A program made the position numbers and the translations under genes. 64,000 nucleotides of DNA from Marinilactibacillus psychrotolerans. Lineage in GTDB: Bacteria; Bacillota; Bacilli; Lactobacillales; Carnobacteriaceae_A. The notes below the pieces were generated by a model that saw only the letters and a program-made list of their open reading frames with translations, was not told the origin of the DNA and did not search any database. The stretch covers positions 124,001-188,000 of the forward strand of contig NZ_FMZD01000001.1 of NCBI RefSeq assembly GCF_900101525.1, given 5' to 3'. The stretch's first letter is position 1. Each line of letters opens with the position of its first letter. Shown in pieces: positions 1-9,825 of this stretch.

Positions 1-860
1 TTTACTTCCTTGATTAGTTCTACATCTTCCCAACCTAATGTTTCAGCTACTTCTTCTGCCATTTTTGATGCCACAACAAATTTGCGACCATCCGCGTTTA
101 CGACTGCATAATCAAAATCTGTATTGACTGCTACTGCTAAATTAGAAGGTAACGTCCAAGGTGTAGTTGTCCAAATGATCAATGAAGTATCCTCATCTAA
201 AACTTTTTTCCCATCGTTAACTTTAAATGCTACATAGATATTAGGAGACTTAACATCTTGATATTCAATTTCTGCTTCAGCTAAAGAAGATTCACTTGAA
301 GGAGACCAATAAATAGGTTTTAATCCTCTATAAATAAATCCTTTTTCCGCCATTTTTCCGAAGACTTTAATTTGTTCTGCTTCATAGTCTTTAGTTAAAG
401 TGACGTACGGATTATCCCACTCCCCTGCAACGCCTAATCGTTTAAAGTCTTCACGCTGAGTATTGACTTGTTCCCAAGCATAGGCCTCACAAAGCTTTCT
501 ATATTCGGCTACTGTCATAGATTTTCGATCTACCCCAGAGTTTGTCAAAGCTTGCTCAATAGGCAATCCATGTGTGTCCCATCCCGGTACATAAGGTGAA
601 CGAAATCCAGACATAGATTTATAACGAACAATGATATCCTTAGATACCTTATTTAAGGCATGTCCCATATGAATATTTCCATTTGCAAATGGAGGTCCAT
701 CATGTAATACAAAGGACTTTTTACCTTTATTCAGCTCTTGTCTTCTTTCATATAGGTTATTTTCTGTCCATTCTACTTGACGATCTGGCTCTTTGTTAGG
801 CAAGCCGGCACGCATCGGAAACTTAGTTTTTAACAAATTCAAAGTATCTTTTACTTCCAT
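1..860 (-). CDS. ileS: isoleucine--tRNA ligase, N-terminal part (cut by window edge)
   Basis: Class I aminoacyl-tRNA synthetase that charges tRNA(Ile) with isoleucine in the cytoplasm. About 286 N-terminal residues are in the window; the remainder lies beyond base 1. The ATP-binding HIGH signature appears as HMGH at residues 64-67, after the family stretch DGPPFANG, and the start of the editing (CP1) domain follows, with the [11 protein letters not shown] signature. The ATG at 860 is preceded by a purine-rich stretch (GAGGGTAAAAAA). The gene follows divIVA at the end of the dcw cluster, a common arrangement in Firmicutes. It is separated from divIVA by a T-box leader and so is probably controlled by uncharged tRNA(Ile). 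Family assignment is firm. Confidence 0.97.
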   Translation of the reverse strand, partial: MEVKDTLNLLKTKFPMRAGLPNKEPDRQVEWTENNLYERRQELNKGKKSFVLHDGPPFANGNIHMGHALNKVSKDIIVRYKSMSGFRSPYVPGWDTHGLPIEQALTNSGVDRKSMTVAEYRKLCEAYAWEQVNTQREDFKRLGVAGEWDNPYVTLTKDYEAEQIKVFGKMAEKGFIYRGLKPIYWSPSSESSLAEAEIEYQDVKSPNIYVAFKVNDGKKVLDEDTSLIIWTTTPWTLPSNLAVAVNTDFDYAVVNADGRKFVVASKMAEEVAETLGWEDVELIKEV

Positions 861-881
861 TTTTTTACCCTCTTTACTCTT

Positions 882-1150
882 TTTTTGTAATAAAAAAGAC
901 TTCATCCTCAAAAGGACGAAATCTTCGTGGTACCACCTTACTTTAAAAACGCAGTAAATTACAGTATTGTTTAACAGAAACAATCATTAGCAATATACGT
1001 TGTTTTTCTCTTCTCTTTAACGCAGAGTAACGTTTTTAGTTACTTAAGTTCACTAAAAAAGTGACTGAATGATTATGGAACAAAAAGAACTTGCCAGCTT
1101 CACACCTTCGCCAGCTCTCTGAAAAGTATTTTGTCTCATCATGTTTCAGT
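882..1150 (-). promoter_or_regulatory. T-box leader of ileS (isoleucine-responsive)
   Basis: Untranslated leader between divIVA and ileS. The T-box core that pairs with the tRNA acceptor end lies at 926-939 (minus strand reads AAGGTGGTACCACG). An intrinsic terminator follows at 892-924: an 11-bp stem with some mismatch, loop TTTTGA, then a T run. The core overlaps the terminator's upstream side, as expected for the terminator/antiterminator switch. Stem I sits around 1060-1150; a candidate specifier ATC (Ile) is at 1071-1073. A weak promoter candidate, TTGAAT (1184-1189) and TAATAT (1059... minus-strand motif at 1159-1164), lies at the end of divIVA with a 19-base spacer. The T-box call is firm; specifier and promoter are tentative. 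Confidence 0.9.
892..924 (-). terminator. T-box intrinsic terminator upstream of ileS
   Basis: On the minus strand, arms AGATTTCGTCC and GGATGAAGTCT flank a six-base loop and are followed by six T residues. This is the off-state hairpin of the ileS T-box. Confidence 0.88.
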
Positions 1151-1169
1151 TATCACATATATTAACTTT

Positions 1170-1829
1170 TTAAACGTTAGGTAATTCAACAGCTGGTGTC
1201 ATACCTTCTTCATATCCTTCAGAATTATCATCCACAGGATCAGAATCAGCTGGTACTTCGGCCACTTCATCTTTCTGCTCAAGTTCTGACTTCACTTCAT
1301 TAATTGTATTCGTTACCGGTTTTTCAGATGCGGGGGGTTGTAAAAGATCGTCCCATTCTTCTTTTTTCACGAGTTCCAATTGTGATTCGATCATAAGTTG
1401 CAAACGCTGGCGAAAAATACGGCTCTGTTTACGCAGAGCTTCCGTTTCTTCTTCGATTTTCCTTGCTTTTCCTACTGCTTCTTTAAGCAATTGATCCGCA
1501 TGATTCTCAGCATCTTGACGCACGTTAGAAGCTTTATTCTCTGCTTCTTTTGAAATCATCTCTGCTTCTCTTTCAGCATTTTCTTTTAGACGATCAGCAG
1601 CATCTTGAGCTACGATAATTGATTTGTTAAGAGAATCTTGCATTTGATCATAGCTTGCCAATTTTTCTTCAGCGAACTCTAATTTTTTTTCAGTCTCTTT
1701 TTTTTGCTTCAATAACAATTCATAATCTTTAATGATTTGATCGAGATAGTCATTGACTTGATCTTGATCATAGCCTCTCATTTTAACAGAAAATTCTTTG
1801 TTATGTATGTCCATTGGAGTTAATGCCAT
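1170..1829 (-). CDS. divIVA: cell-division scaffold DivIVA
   Basis: Coiled-coil protein that binds negatively curved membrane at the septum and poles and recruits division or pole proteins. The N-terminal lipid-binding domain is recognisable (start MALTPMDIHNKEF, then RGYDQDQVNDYL near residues 18-30). Heptad-rich coiled coil runs to about residue 150, and the tail is acidic and low in complexity. The length of 219 residues is normal for the family. It is the last division gene of the cluster, downstream of ylmH, as in Bacillus and most lactic acid bacteria. The gap to ylmH is 89 bases, so it could have its own promoter or be transcribed from upstream. Confidence 0.95.
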   Translation of the reverse strand: MALTPMDIHNKEFSVKMRGYDQDQVNDYLDQIIKDYELLLKQKKETEKKLEFAEEKLASYDQMQDSLNKSIIVAQDAADRLKENAEREAEMISKEAENKASNVRQDAENHADQLLKEAVGKARKIEEETEALRKQSRIFRQRLQLMIESQLELVKKEEWDDLLQPPASEKPVTNTINEVKSELEQKDEVAEVPADSDPVDDNSEGYEEGMTPAVELPNV

Positions 1830-1918
1830 TGTCGAATACCTCCGTAATTTTTTTGAAGTTCTAATTATAATATGATTTGTTTATTAGTATAATCAATATT
1901 ATTTTTTAATACAAGAGC

Positions 1919-2704
1919 TTATTGGTTTCTATCCAGTACATCTAGTTCAAGACGAATTTTTTCTTTACGGGTCTTACCTTCGATAGATTTTAACTTTAAC
2001 CTTCCAAATCCTCTAATCGAAATAACATCAAAAATTCCTAATGTTGTATCAGGTCTACTCGTTTCATTCCAATTAACTTTAACCTTATTAGAAGCGATAA
2101 GTTCTTTAGATTTTTGGCGTGACAAATTAAAAGCACTAGCTAACACTACATCAATTCTTAAAGAGGATACAATGATACTTCTGTTTTCCCATTTATCTTT
2201 AGGCAATATAATGTCCGTATACATTTTTTCTTCCAAATGTACTTTAATTTTCCCGATACTATCGATTTGGGATAGCAAAAAAGGCATCATCGGTTTATCT
2301 ACAAATACTTGCCAATTTTCTCCATCGGTAATAATATCACCTAGATTGCCACGGTTAATACCTGACCCTGTCAGAGAGCCTAAAATATTGCCATGAGATA
2401 ATGTAGCAAATTTAACTGGATAATTAATTTCACAAATAGTAATAGCATACTCGTTTTGTTCCGGTTCAAAATACGAAGGTGCTAAGAAAATCTTTTTCCT
2501 CTCAGCATCTTCATACCCTCCAAAACTATGCAACGTAATTTCGCTATTTTGGCCAGCGATAGATTCTACTATAAATTGCTGTCTTGGATCTAAAAATGGA
2601 GATAAATAAGGGGTATACTGTTCTTCTACTTGACGAACCCAGTCAACGACAGAATCGATAAATAACTGCTCATCTTTTCTAAAATGCTGGTATACATTAT
2701 CCAT
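1919..2704 (-). CDS. ylmH: S4-domain RNA-binding protein YlmH
   Basis: RNA-binding protein of the dcw cluster. In Bacillus relatives, YlmH binds ribosomal subunits and can stand in for the RqcP factor in ribosome-associated quality control; that role is family knowledge, not visible here. The C-terminal S4 domain is seen at roughly residues 180-245 (RIDVVLASAFNLSR, then IASNKVKVNW). The N-terminal part matches the YlmH-specific region. Length 261 is typical. It lies 8 bases downstream of ylmG and is very likely co-transcribed with it. Confidence 0.92.
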   Translation of the reverse strand: MDNVYQHFRKDEQLFIDSVVDWVRQVEEQYTPYLSPFLDPRQQFIVESIAGQNSEITLHSFGGYEDAERKKIFLAPSYFEPEQNEYAITICEINYPVKFATLSHGNILGSLTGSGINRGNLGDIITDGENWQVFVDKPMMPFLLSQIDSIGKIKVHLEEKMYTDIILPKDKWENRSIIVSSLRIDVVLASAFNLSRQKSKELIASNKVKVNWNETSRPDTTLGIFDVISIRGFGRLKLKSIEGKTRKEKIRLELDVLDRNQ

Positions 2705-2712
2705 AATTTACC

Positions 2713-3018
2713 TCACAATAAGCCCAACTGACTTAATAGATTTACTAAAATATTAAACACTGGCGCTATCCCCATTTTAATAAATGAAAGAGCAAACAAT
2801 GCAACTAATCCCGCTAAACTGATCATTCCAATAGGTGGTACGAAACGACGAAAGAAACCTACATATGGTTCGCATATTCTAGTCAGTAATCGTCCAACAC
2901 CCGATTGATAAGCTCCAGGAAGCCAGGACATCAAAAAATATACAACTAATAAAAGTCGATAAATATCAATAAGATTGATAAGAAAAGAATATAAATAACT
3001 TATAAATTGAAGCAGCAT
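2713..3018 (-). CDS. ylmG: YggT family membrane protein YlmG
   Basis: Small integral membrane protein of 101 residues with two hydrophobic segments (about residues 5-30 and 65-95). Between them is the family stretch MSWLPGAYQSGVGRLL plus CEPYVGFFRRFVPP. YggT proteins sit next to sepF in Gram-positive dcw clusters and in cyanobacteria/plastids, where they affect membrane or nucleoid organisation; no biochemical activity is established. It lies between sepF (21 bases) and ylmH (8 bases), so it is an operon member. Confidence 0.92.
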   Translation of the reverse strand: MLLQFISYLYSFLINLIDIYRLLLVVYFLMSWLPGAYQSGVGRLLTRICEPYVGFFRRFVPPIGMISLAGLVALFALSFIKMGIAPVFNILVNLLSQLGLL

Positions 3019-3039
3019 GGTTGTATATCTCCGTTCCGA

Positions 3040-3522
3040 TTAAAAATCCTGTTTCTTCAAAGCTTGCAACTCTGCTCCATCAAGTTCAACAGACTGAGGT
3101 GTGCAAACAAATATTTCTTCACCAATTCTTTCAATGTCACCCTTAATAGCATAAGTAGTTCCCATCAAAAAATCAATGACTTTTTTCGCTTGGTCTTTTT
3201 CCATTCTTCTAAAGTTCAAAATAACAGACTGATTGTTCAATAAAATATCTGCTACTCCTTGAACCTCTGAATACGTACGTGGTTCTAAAACATTAATACG
3301 CGGTTTTTTTATTGCCTGTTGTTGATTTATCGCTACAATATTTTGATTTGAACTAGCTTTACGCATAGATTGATCTTTAGAATTACTTGTTTTTTCTTTT
3401 TTTACAGGTTCAGCAGTTTTTTCTTTGATATTCGTACTAGTCGTCTTTTCAAAAGGATTGTCCAATTCTTCAGAATCGTCTTCTAGAAAGAAAAAATTAT
3501 TTAAGCGATCTTTCATTCCCAT
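3040..3522 (-). CDS. sepF: cell division protein SepF
   Basis: Cytoplasmic, membrane-associated FtsZ partner that bundles FtsZ filaments and helps anchor the Z ring. The amphipathic N-terminus (MGMKDRLNNFFFLEDD) fits the known membrane-binding helix. A variable, charged linker spans about 20-75, and the conserved SepF core spans about 75-155 (YSEVQGVADIL, then LNFRRMEKDQAKKVIDFL). Length is 160. The ATG at 3522 has AGGAG upstream; a second in-frame ATG lies two codons on. It directly follows ftsZ with a 32-base gap; the ylmE (YggS-type PLP protein) gene often found there is absent. Confidence 0.95.
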   Translation of the reverse strand: MGMKDRLNNFFFLEDDSEELDNPFEKTTSTNIKEKTAEPVKKEKTSNSKDQSMRKASSNQNIVAINQQQAIKKPRINVLEPRTYSEVQGVADILLNNQSVILNFRRMEKDQAKKVIDFLMGTTYAIKGDIERIGEEIFVCTPQSVELDGAELQALKKQDF

Positions 3523-3554
3523 TTTATAAGTCTCCTTTCAAAGAGGCTTGATAC

Positions 3555-4784
3555 TTATCTCTTTTTCCTTTTTCTAAAAAATGGTGGTGTGTCAACTTCA
3601 TCATCAGAGCTTGTTCGGTCCGTTACATTTTCTCGGGAGAACAAGTCTTTTTCTTTATTATCTTGACTCGTTTCGGTTAATTGATCTAAATCTTCATTGT
3701 GACGATCTCTTAGATTTGGCTCTTTACGAATATCCCAGTTTCCAAATGGATCATTCTCAGTTTTTTTAACCGAATTCGATGATGTTTTACCTGCTTTATT
3801 TACAGAAGATTTTTTATTTTCTGTTTTTTCTCCATCAATACCAGTCGCAATGACAGTAACAACAACTTCATCACCCAAATCTTCATTAATTGATGTACCA
3901 AAAATAATATTGACTTCACTAGTCGCAGCAGCGGATACAATATCAGAAGCATCTTGGGCTTCGAATAAAGTTAAATCTGCTCCTCCTGTAATGTTCAATA
4001 AGACAGATTCAGCCCCGGCAACAGAAACTTCAAGCAGTGGAGACGAAATGGCTTTTTTAGTTGCTTCGGCGGTTCTATTTTCACCCGTAGCAGTACCAAT
4101 ACCCATTAGAGCAGAACCTTGATTTTCCATAACCGTTTTCACATCTGCAAAATCCAAGTTAACATACCCGGGATTAGTGATCAGATCAGAAATCCCTTGA
4201 ACACCTTGACGTAAAACATTATCTGCTTCTCTGAATGCTTCCATCATTGGAGTTTTTTTATCAACTATTTCAAGTAATCGATTATTCGAGATAGTTACTA
4301 ATGTATCAACATGCTCTCTCATAGATGCGATACCTTCAGCAGCAAAGCGACCTTTTTTAGGTCCTTCAAATGTAAATGGACGAGTAATTACTCCAACTGT
4401 TAAGGCTCCTTGTTCCTTAGCAATGCGTGCAACGATTCCAGCGGCTCCCGTTCCAGTACCGCCTCCCATTCCTGCAGTAACGAAAACCATATCAGCACCT
4501 TGTAATGACTCAGCGATAGCTTCTTCACTTTCTTCTGCAGATTTTCTTCCTACTTCCGGGTTTGCTCCCGCTCCAAGTCCTCTAGTTAATTTGGGACCTA
4601 ATTGGATTTTAGTTTCTGCACTCATCATATCTAAAGCTTGAACATCTGTATTGGCTACTATAAATTCCACGCCTTGTACGCCGTCTTGAATCATTCTATT
4701 GACCGCGTTTCCTCCAGCACCTCCGACACCAATTACTTTTAATACTGCCCCTTGAGATGCGATTGAATCGAATTCTAATTCCAT
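3555..4784 (-). CDS. ftsZ: cell division protein FtsZ
   Basis: Tubulin-like GTPase that polymerises into the Z ring at mid-cell. The G-box GGGTGTG is at residues 107-113 and the synergy (T7) loop NLDFADV is near 205-212. A variable linker of about 70 residues follows the globular domain, and the tail [16 protein letters not shown] matches the conserved C-terminal peptide that binds FtsA and SepF, plus a basic end. Length is 409. The gene is 24 bases downstream of ftsA with a good ribosome binding site (GGAGGAAAAA) before ATG 4784. Confidence 0.98.
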   Translation of the reverse strand: MELEFDSIASQGAVLKVIGVGGAGGNAVNRMIQDGVQGVEFIVANTDVQALDMMSAETKIQLGPKLTRGLGAGANPEVGRKSAEESEEAIAESLQGADMVFVTAGMGGGTGTGAAGIVARIAKEQGALTVGVITRPFTFEGPKKGRFAAEGIASMREHVDTLVTISNNRLLEIVDKKTPMMEAFREADNVLRQGVQGISDLITNPGYVNLDFADVKTVMENQGSALMGIGTATGENRTAEATKKAISSPLLEVSVAGAESVLLNITGGADLTLFEAQDASDIVSAAATSEVNIIFGTSINEDLGDEVVVTVIATGIDGEKTENKKSSVNKAGKTSSNSVKKTENDPFGNWDIRKEPNLRDRHNEDLDQLTETSQDNKEKDLFSRENVTDRTSSDDEVDTPPFFRKRKKR

Positions 4785-4808
4785 TCTTTTTCCTCCTGTG
4801 TACGATAT

Positions 4809-6128
4809 TTAATCAAAAAATGTCGAAAAAAAGCTTTTAAGTTTATCTGTAAAAGATGGTCCTTTTTTATTTTCTGTTGAATTCTCATAGAATTCATCTT
4901 TCTTGGTACTTTGAGAAATTACTGGTTTAACTGAGCTATGAGATAGCTCTTTTGGATTATTTCTTATATTTGATAAGCTTATTTGATTAATCAGCTTTTG
5001 AATCCCATCTAATTGCCCTTCATAATAGACCAGTGAGATCGCATTAGTGAAAGATGGGTATCTTACCCCCATAAAATCGGGTATGTACACATCAACTTGT
5101 ACTTCAAATATATCTTCAGCAAGTTCTCTAATCCCAGGTATTGCTGCAGCCCCACCAGTGAGCTTGATTTTCCCTGGTAAAGACAATGCATCTATTTGAT
5201 CTAATTTATTTTTTAAAACTTCAAAAATCTGTTCAAGCCTAGCTTCTATGATTTCTGAGATGTAAGATTCTTTAACTTTGATAGAATCATTCTGACCTAC
5301 TACATCAACGTGAACGAACTGATCATCAGCTACATGACTTGAGAAAGCATAACCAACATCTCTTTTTAGACTTTCTGCATTTTGAATGGATGTATTTAAA
5401 ACCATTGAGATATCTTTTGTTACAAATTCTCCACCTTGCTGTTCAACATGGACAAATTTCAACTGATGATCATGAATAGCTGATGCGGTAGTTTGTCCGC
5501 CACCAATATCAATTTGAACAGTTCCAAATTGTCTTTCATCTTCAGACAAAACTAATTGCGCCATCGCTTGAGGTTGAATAATTAGATCTTTAATAGTAAA
5601 ACCTGAAAGTTGAATACACTTTTTAATGTTATGGACAATAGATTTCGGAACTGCTAACACTGTACCATAGACCTCTAATCTTTCTCCAACCATTCCCCTA
5701 GGATCTTTTATTTCATCAAATCCATCTACTAAAAATTCTTCAATCATTACTGAGATGACTTCTTGGTCAGCCGGAATTGAATTCATACATGTTTCTTGAA
5801 TAACTTTTTCGACATCTTGATCACCAATCTCTTCATGAGCTTGTTCAACTTGTATATATCCATTACAAGGAATGATCTGTGCACCTTGTGCCGGTATTCC
5901 AACAATAAGTTCTTCAATTTTGACGCCTGATTTTTCTTCAGCTTGTTTAACTGCCAAAGTTATCGCATTGCTTGTTGCTTCAATATCAACAATCATGCCT
6001 TTATTTAATCCTTTGGATCTTTCACTACCGACTCCAATCACGTTCATCTGCCCGTTTAATACTTCAGCAACTATAACTTTAATCGAAGTGGTTCCAATAT
6101 CTAGACTCGCATATACACCGTTCTCCAT
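4809..6128 (-). CDS. ftsA: cell division protein FtsA
   Basis: Actin-like ATPase that tethers FtsZ to the membrane. The phosphate-1 motif is DIGTTSIKVIVAE (residues 10-22); the phosphate-2 type motif IDIGGGQTT and the adenosine motif LTGGAAAIPG are also present. The C-terminus ends with an amphipathic helix (FTDKLKSFFSTFFD), the membrane-targeting sequence. Length is 439. Upstream lies a 255-base gap to divIB with promoter-like elements, so ftsA-ftsZ probably has a local promoter in addition to readthrough. Confidence 0.97.
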   Translation of the reverse strand: MENGVYASLDIGTTSIKVIVAEVLNGQMNVIGVGSERSKGLNKGMIVDIEATSNAITLAVKQAEEKSGVKIEELIVGIPAQGAQIIPCNGYIQVEQAHEEIGDQDVEKVIQETCMNSIPADQEVISVMIEEFLVDGFDEIKDPRGMVGERLEVYGTVLAVPKSIVHNIKKCIQLSGFTIKDLIIQPQAMAQLVLSEDERQFGTVQIDIGGGQTTASAIHDHQLKFVHVEQQGGEFVTKDISMVLNTSIQNAESLKRDVGYAFSSHVADDQFVHVDVVGQNDSIKVKESYISEIIEARLEQIFEVLKNKLDQIDALSLPGKIKLTGGAAAIPGIRELAEDIFEVQVDVYIPDFMGVRYPSFTNAISLVYYEGQLDGIQKLINQISLSNIRNNPKELSHSSVKPVISQSTKKDEFYENSTENKKGPSFTDKLKSFFSTFFD

Positions 6129-6291
6129 TATTGATTGAAACCTCCAGTCTACACTAGGTATTACTTTAATAAATTTAGGTCTAACCCTAGAATGTTTTGA
6201 TTATTTATTCGTTGTTTGTATGAAAGAACACTCCATACTTTATATATATATTAACTTTATGTTAATACTTATTTTACCATACATTACTATC

Positions 6292-6321
6292 GTTATAGAA
6301 GTTAGTTTATTGATTTCTCAA
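6292..6321 (-). promoter_or_regulatory. candidate ftsA-ftsZ promoter
   Basis: In the divIB-ftsA gap the minus strand carries TTGAGA (6316-6321) and TATAAC (6292-6297) separated by 18 bases. A second TGGTAAAAT-like extended -10 lies nearer ftsA, around 6270-6280. The gap is AT-rich, so chance matches are likely; the position before ftsA and the 255-base gap support a real promoter. Confidence 0.45.
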
Positions 6322-6384
6322 TACAAAATATAACTTTTGTGTAACAATCGACTGTATGTTTGGTATAAAACCTAATGAGTACTC

Positions 6385-7224
6385 TTATTCATTAGAATTC
6401 TCGTCTAACTGAACACCATTTTCTTTATCAAATTTCTGATCATCTTCTGTTGAAAAAGGTAAAAAGTAAGCACCTGCTTCCAAGTCAAACAATCCGTTTT
6501 CTCCATTTACAGCTCTAACTAGTTGTGGATAACGTTGCAACCTTTGAGAGAAACTGGGAATAGAAGCTAATATTTCATTTCCATTATTCATATATGCTTT
6601 TACAAGCAAAGGATTACGATCATTTTTTATCCATTCCATTTCAGAGATCATAGTTTTAACATTTTTATCTAATTTATTATACTGATCTAACATTTGCTTG
6701 AGCACTTTATCATCTGAAAAACTAATAAATGTTGGCAATTCACTACCTGTTATAGTATTACTGTTCTCAATAAGTTTACCATTTTCTAAAACATGATAAT
6801 ATTTTTTACCATCCTTTAGATAAGCAACAGTTTTAAATTCTGTAATATCAAAGCGAAAATTATTCAATCCTTCAATGTAAAGCTGAATACTTTTAACTTG
6901 CGGTAATTCATTTTTAACATTCTGAAAAATCGTCTTTCTATCAAAATACGTTTCCCACACAGATTCACCTGATCGAACACCGCTACTATCAATAACTTCT
7001 TGATCAAATACCTCATTGGATCCTGAAACAGAGATTTCTCTAATTTCACTATAAGGACTTATAAAATAAATAGCAGAAATCATCATAGTCAAATAAAACA
7101 ATACCAGTATAGTCCATTTAAATTTAATTATTCGATTTTGCTTTTTCTTTCCGGAAGGAGAGTCATTATTTTTTTTCGTATAACCCTCTTCTATATTAGT
7201 TACCGTAGGATGGTTTTTACCCAT
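6385..7224 (-). CDS. divIB: cell division protein DivIB/FtsQ
   Basis: Bitopic membrane protein of the FtsL-DivIC-DivIB divisome subcomplex. Visible features are a polar cytoplasmic N-terminus of about 35 residues, one transmembrane segment (about 37-57), then an extracellular POTRA region (about 60-130, starting YSEIREISVSGSNEVFDQEVI) and the FtsQ/DivIB beta domain. The acidic tail ends DENSNE. Length is 279, normal for the family. It follows murG by 23 bases and closes the first transcriptional half of the cluster before the ftsA gap. Confidence 0.93.
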   Translation of the reverse strand: MGKNHPTVTNIEEGYTKKNNDSPSGKKKQNRIIKFKWTILVLFYLTMMISAIYFISPYSEIREISVSGSNEVFDQEVIDSSGVRSGESVWETYFDRKTIFQNVKNELPQVKSIQLYIEGLNNFRFDITEFKTVAYLKDGKKYYHVLENGKLIENSNTITGSELPTFISFSDDKVLKQMLDQYNKLDKNVKTMISEMEWIKNDRNPLLVKAYMNNGNEILASIPSFSQRLQRYPQLVRAVNGENGLFDLEAGAYFLPFSTEDDQKFDKENGVQLDENSNE

Positions 7225-7247
7225 TTCTCTCCCTCCTTCCCTATTTT

Positions 7248-8366
7248 CTAAATAATTTGATTAATCACTTCGATCAATTCATCAGAAGCTTTTTGTTTGC
7301 CTAATTTTTTAGAATTATTTGCCATTTCTTTTCTCTTCTCTTCATCTTTCATTAACGTATTAATTTCTTCTACAAAATGCTCTACTGAAAGTTCGGATTC
7401 GCGTATCATCAATGCGGCTCCGTGATGAACTAAACTTAAAGCATTTTTTGTCTGGTGATCTTCTGTCACATTAGGACTAGGTATCAGAATGCTTGGTAGC
7501 CCTAATGAAGTAAGCTCTGCCAAAGTTGTCGCTCCGCTTCGACCGACAACTATTGAAACTGCCGCAAACACTTTAGGCATTTCTTGTATATAAGGAACAA
7601 TCCGAATTGATTCTTTATGAACAGATTCTCCATAATTTTTCTCCAACTGATTTAAGATGGTTTTATGGTGTACTTCTCCAGTTACATAAAGAACTTGATA
7701 AGGTTGTTCAGATAACTTCTCAAAACTATCAATAAATGTTTGATTGATTTGCTGTGCGCCTCTGCTACCTCCAAAAATCAAGACTGTTTCTTTATTAGGA
7801 TCTAACTCAAACTGTTCTAATATAGGTGTCTTTTTGATATTAGCTACTTCTTGTGCCCTAGGATTCCCTGTATACACTACCTTCGATTCATTACCTTTGA
7901 ATTGGCTTGCCGCTTCTTCAAAGCAAATAGCAATTTTATCGACAAAACGTGCTAAGAATTTATTCGTAACACCAGCTACACTGTTTTGTTCGTGTATAAT
8001 CGTTGGTATCTTTGCTTTGGCAGCAGCATAACAAACAGGTGCACAAACATATCCACCAGTTCCGATAACAATATCTGGAGCATATTCTTTAATAATTTTT
8101 TTTGATTGATTAATACTTGAAAGAAATAATCTTATAGTATTCAAATTATATAAAATACCTGAGAGATTTAATTTTCTTTTGAAACCTTCAACCTTAATCA
8201 TTTTGAATGGAACACCATTTTCAGGAACGATTTTACTTTCCAATCCTCTTTCAGTTCCAATATATAAAAATTCAGAAGAAGGATAACGCTCTTCGATTCT
8301 TTTTTTCAGCGCTAAAGCTGGATAAATATGTCCACCTGTTCCGCCGCCTGTCAGCAATACTTTCAT
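7248..8366 (-). CDS. murG: UDP-GlcNAc:lipid I N-acetylglucosaminyltransferase MurG
   Basis: Transfers GlcNAc to lipid I to give lipid II at the inner face of the membrane. It is a GT-B fold glycosyltransferase with the N-terminal glycine-rich loop GGGTGGH (residues 7-13), the second-domain loop GGSRGAQQIN near 195-205, and the donor-binding segment SGATTLAELTSLGLPSILIPSP. Length 372 is typical. It lies 26 bases after murD and 23 bases before divIB. The order murD-murG-divIB is the usual one in lactic acid bacteria. Confidence 0.97.
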   Translation of the reverse strand: MKVLLTGGGTGGHIYPALALKKRIEERYPSSEFLYIGTERGLESKIVPENGVPFKMIKVEGFKRKLNLSGILYNLNTIRLFLSSINQSKKIIKEYAPDIVIGTGGYVCAPVCYAAAKAKIPTIIHEQNSVAGVTNKFLARFVDKIAICFEEAASQFKGNESKVVYTGNPRAQEVANIKKTPILEQFELDPNKETVLIFGGSRGAQQINQTFIDSFEKLSEQPYQVLYVTGEVHHKTILNQLEKNYGESVHKESIRIVPYIQEMPKVFAAVSIVVGRSGATTLAELTSLGLPSILIPSPNVTEDHQTKNALSLVHHGAALMIRESELSVEHFVEEINTLMKDEEKRKEMANNSKKLGKQKASDELIEVINQII

Positions 8367-8392
8367 ATCTAGTTAAACACACAACCGGTGTT

Positions 8393-9778
8393 TTATTCCT
8401 CCTCTTGTTTTGATTGGATAAATCGAGCAATACTTTCCATATATGCATTTCCTCTAATTTCGAAACTCGGATACTGATCCCAACTTGCACAGGCTGGTGA
8501 AAGTAAAATGACATCATTAGGCTCACTTAATCTATAAGCTTCTGGAACAGCTTGTTCCACGTTTACAACCTTAATTGTTTTATCTATACCAGCTTTATTA
8601 GCTGTTTGAATAATCTTATCAGCTGTTTCTCCAAAAGCGAGCACTGCTTTAACATTTCTTTTCATTGCTGGTATTAGTTCATCAAATGATATACCGCGAT
8701 CTAATCCACCTGCTAATAAGATAATTGGCTTTTCAAATCCTTCTAGAGCATTAATTGTAGCTAACGAATTTGTTGCTTTTGAATCATTGTAAAATTCACG
8801 CTTCTCGAATGAACATACAAATTGTGTACGGTGTTTGACACCTTTAAATTGTGTTAAAGCAGTCTTAATAGATTCGTTAGATTTATTCATCAGTTTTGCT
8901 ACGGCTATAGCCGCCAGTGCATTCTCCAAATTATGTTTCCCTGGCAGAAGAATGTCTTTCACTTTAAGAACCGCTTCTTCATTGAAATATATTTTTCCGT
9001 TTTCGACATATACCCCTTGTTCTAACTTCTTCTTGCGTGAAAAAGGTACTAATCTAGCTTGGCTATACTGATTTACCAGTTCTGATAATTCGCTTTGATC
9101 AGCATTATATATCAAATAATCATTTTCTGTCTGATTTTCTGTAATTTTCATTTTCGCTCTTACGTATTCTTCCCTAGTCCCATGATAATCTAAATGTGCA
9201 GAATACAAATTAGTAATTACGGATATAGCAGGTTTAAGATTAATGGTACCTAGAAGCTGAAAACTGGATAATTCTAGAACCGTTGTGTCGAGCTCTGTTG
9301 CTTTCATTGCAACCTTACTTGCTGGCGTACCAATGTTCCCAGCAGCATAGGCTGTTCCAGCTAAACGATTAGTATTCAATATTTCTGTAATCATTGTTGT
9401 TGTTGTTGTTTTGCCATTCGTACCAGTTATACCAATCATTTCACTTTCAATAACTTCATATGCCAGTTCAACTTCTGTAATAATAGGAATTCTTTTTTCA
9501 ATAGCTTTTTTTATAATTGGATTTGAATACGGAATACCAGGGTTTTTGACGACTAATTCAAAATCTTCGTCCATCAACTCTATAGGATGCCCTCCAGTAA
9601 TCACTCTTAGACCTTCGTTAATAAGTTCTCTAGCTTCTGGATTTTCATCAAGATTTTTATAATCATTGACCGTTACTAAAGCTTTCAACTTATGTAACAA
9701 CTTAGCAGCACTTACACCGCTCAAAGCTAATCCTAGTACCAGGATTTTTTTATTCTCATACTTATCTAATTCTTTCAT
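8393..9778 (-). CDS. murD: UDP-N-acetylmuramoylalanine--D-glutamate ligase
   Basis: Cytoplasmic Mur ligase that adds D-glutamate to UDP-MurNAc-L-Ala using ATP. The P-loop GTNGKTT is at residues 119-125. The Mur-family stretches NIGTP, ELSSFQL, FYNDSKATN and LLSPACASWDQ are present in order. Length is 461. The gene is preceded by a 95-base gap containing a terminator-like hairpin after mraY, which makes murD a candidate start of a separately adjusted transcription unit. Confidence 0.97.
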   Translation of the reverse strand: MKELDKYENKKILVLGLALSGVSAAKLLHKLKALVTVNDYKNLDENPEARELINEGLRVITGGHPIELMDEDFELVVKNPGIPYSNPIIKKAIEKRIPIITEVELAYEVIESEMIGITGTNGKTTTTTMITEILNTNRLAGTAYAAGNIGTPASKVAMKATELDTTVLELSSFQLLGTINLKPAISVITNLYSAHLDYHGTREEYVRAKMKITENQTENDYLIYNADQSELSELVNQYSQARLVPFSRKKKLEQGVYVENGKIYFNEEAVLKVKDILLPGKHNLENALAAIAVAKLMNKSNESIKTALTQFKGVKHRTQFVCSFEKREFYNDSKATNSLATINALEGFEKPIILLAGGLDRGISFDELIPAMKRNVKAVLAFGETADKIIQTANKAGIDKTIKVVNVEQAVPEAYRLSEPNDVILLSPACASWDQYPSFEIRGNAYMESIARFIQSKQEEE

Positions 9779-9825
9779 ATTTATCCCTCTTTTTTAGAAT
9801 TGATGCACGAATTTATAATGAATAG

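Noticed and set aside
3850-4641. Plus-strand open frames inside ftsZ
   Set aside because: They are antisense shadows of a strongly conserved gene, with no ribosome binding site and low-complexity products.
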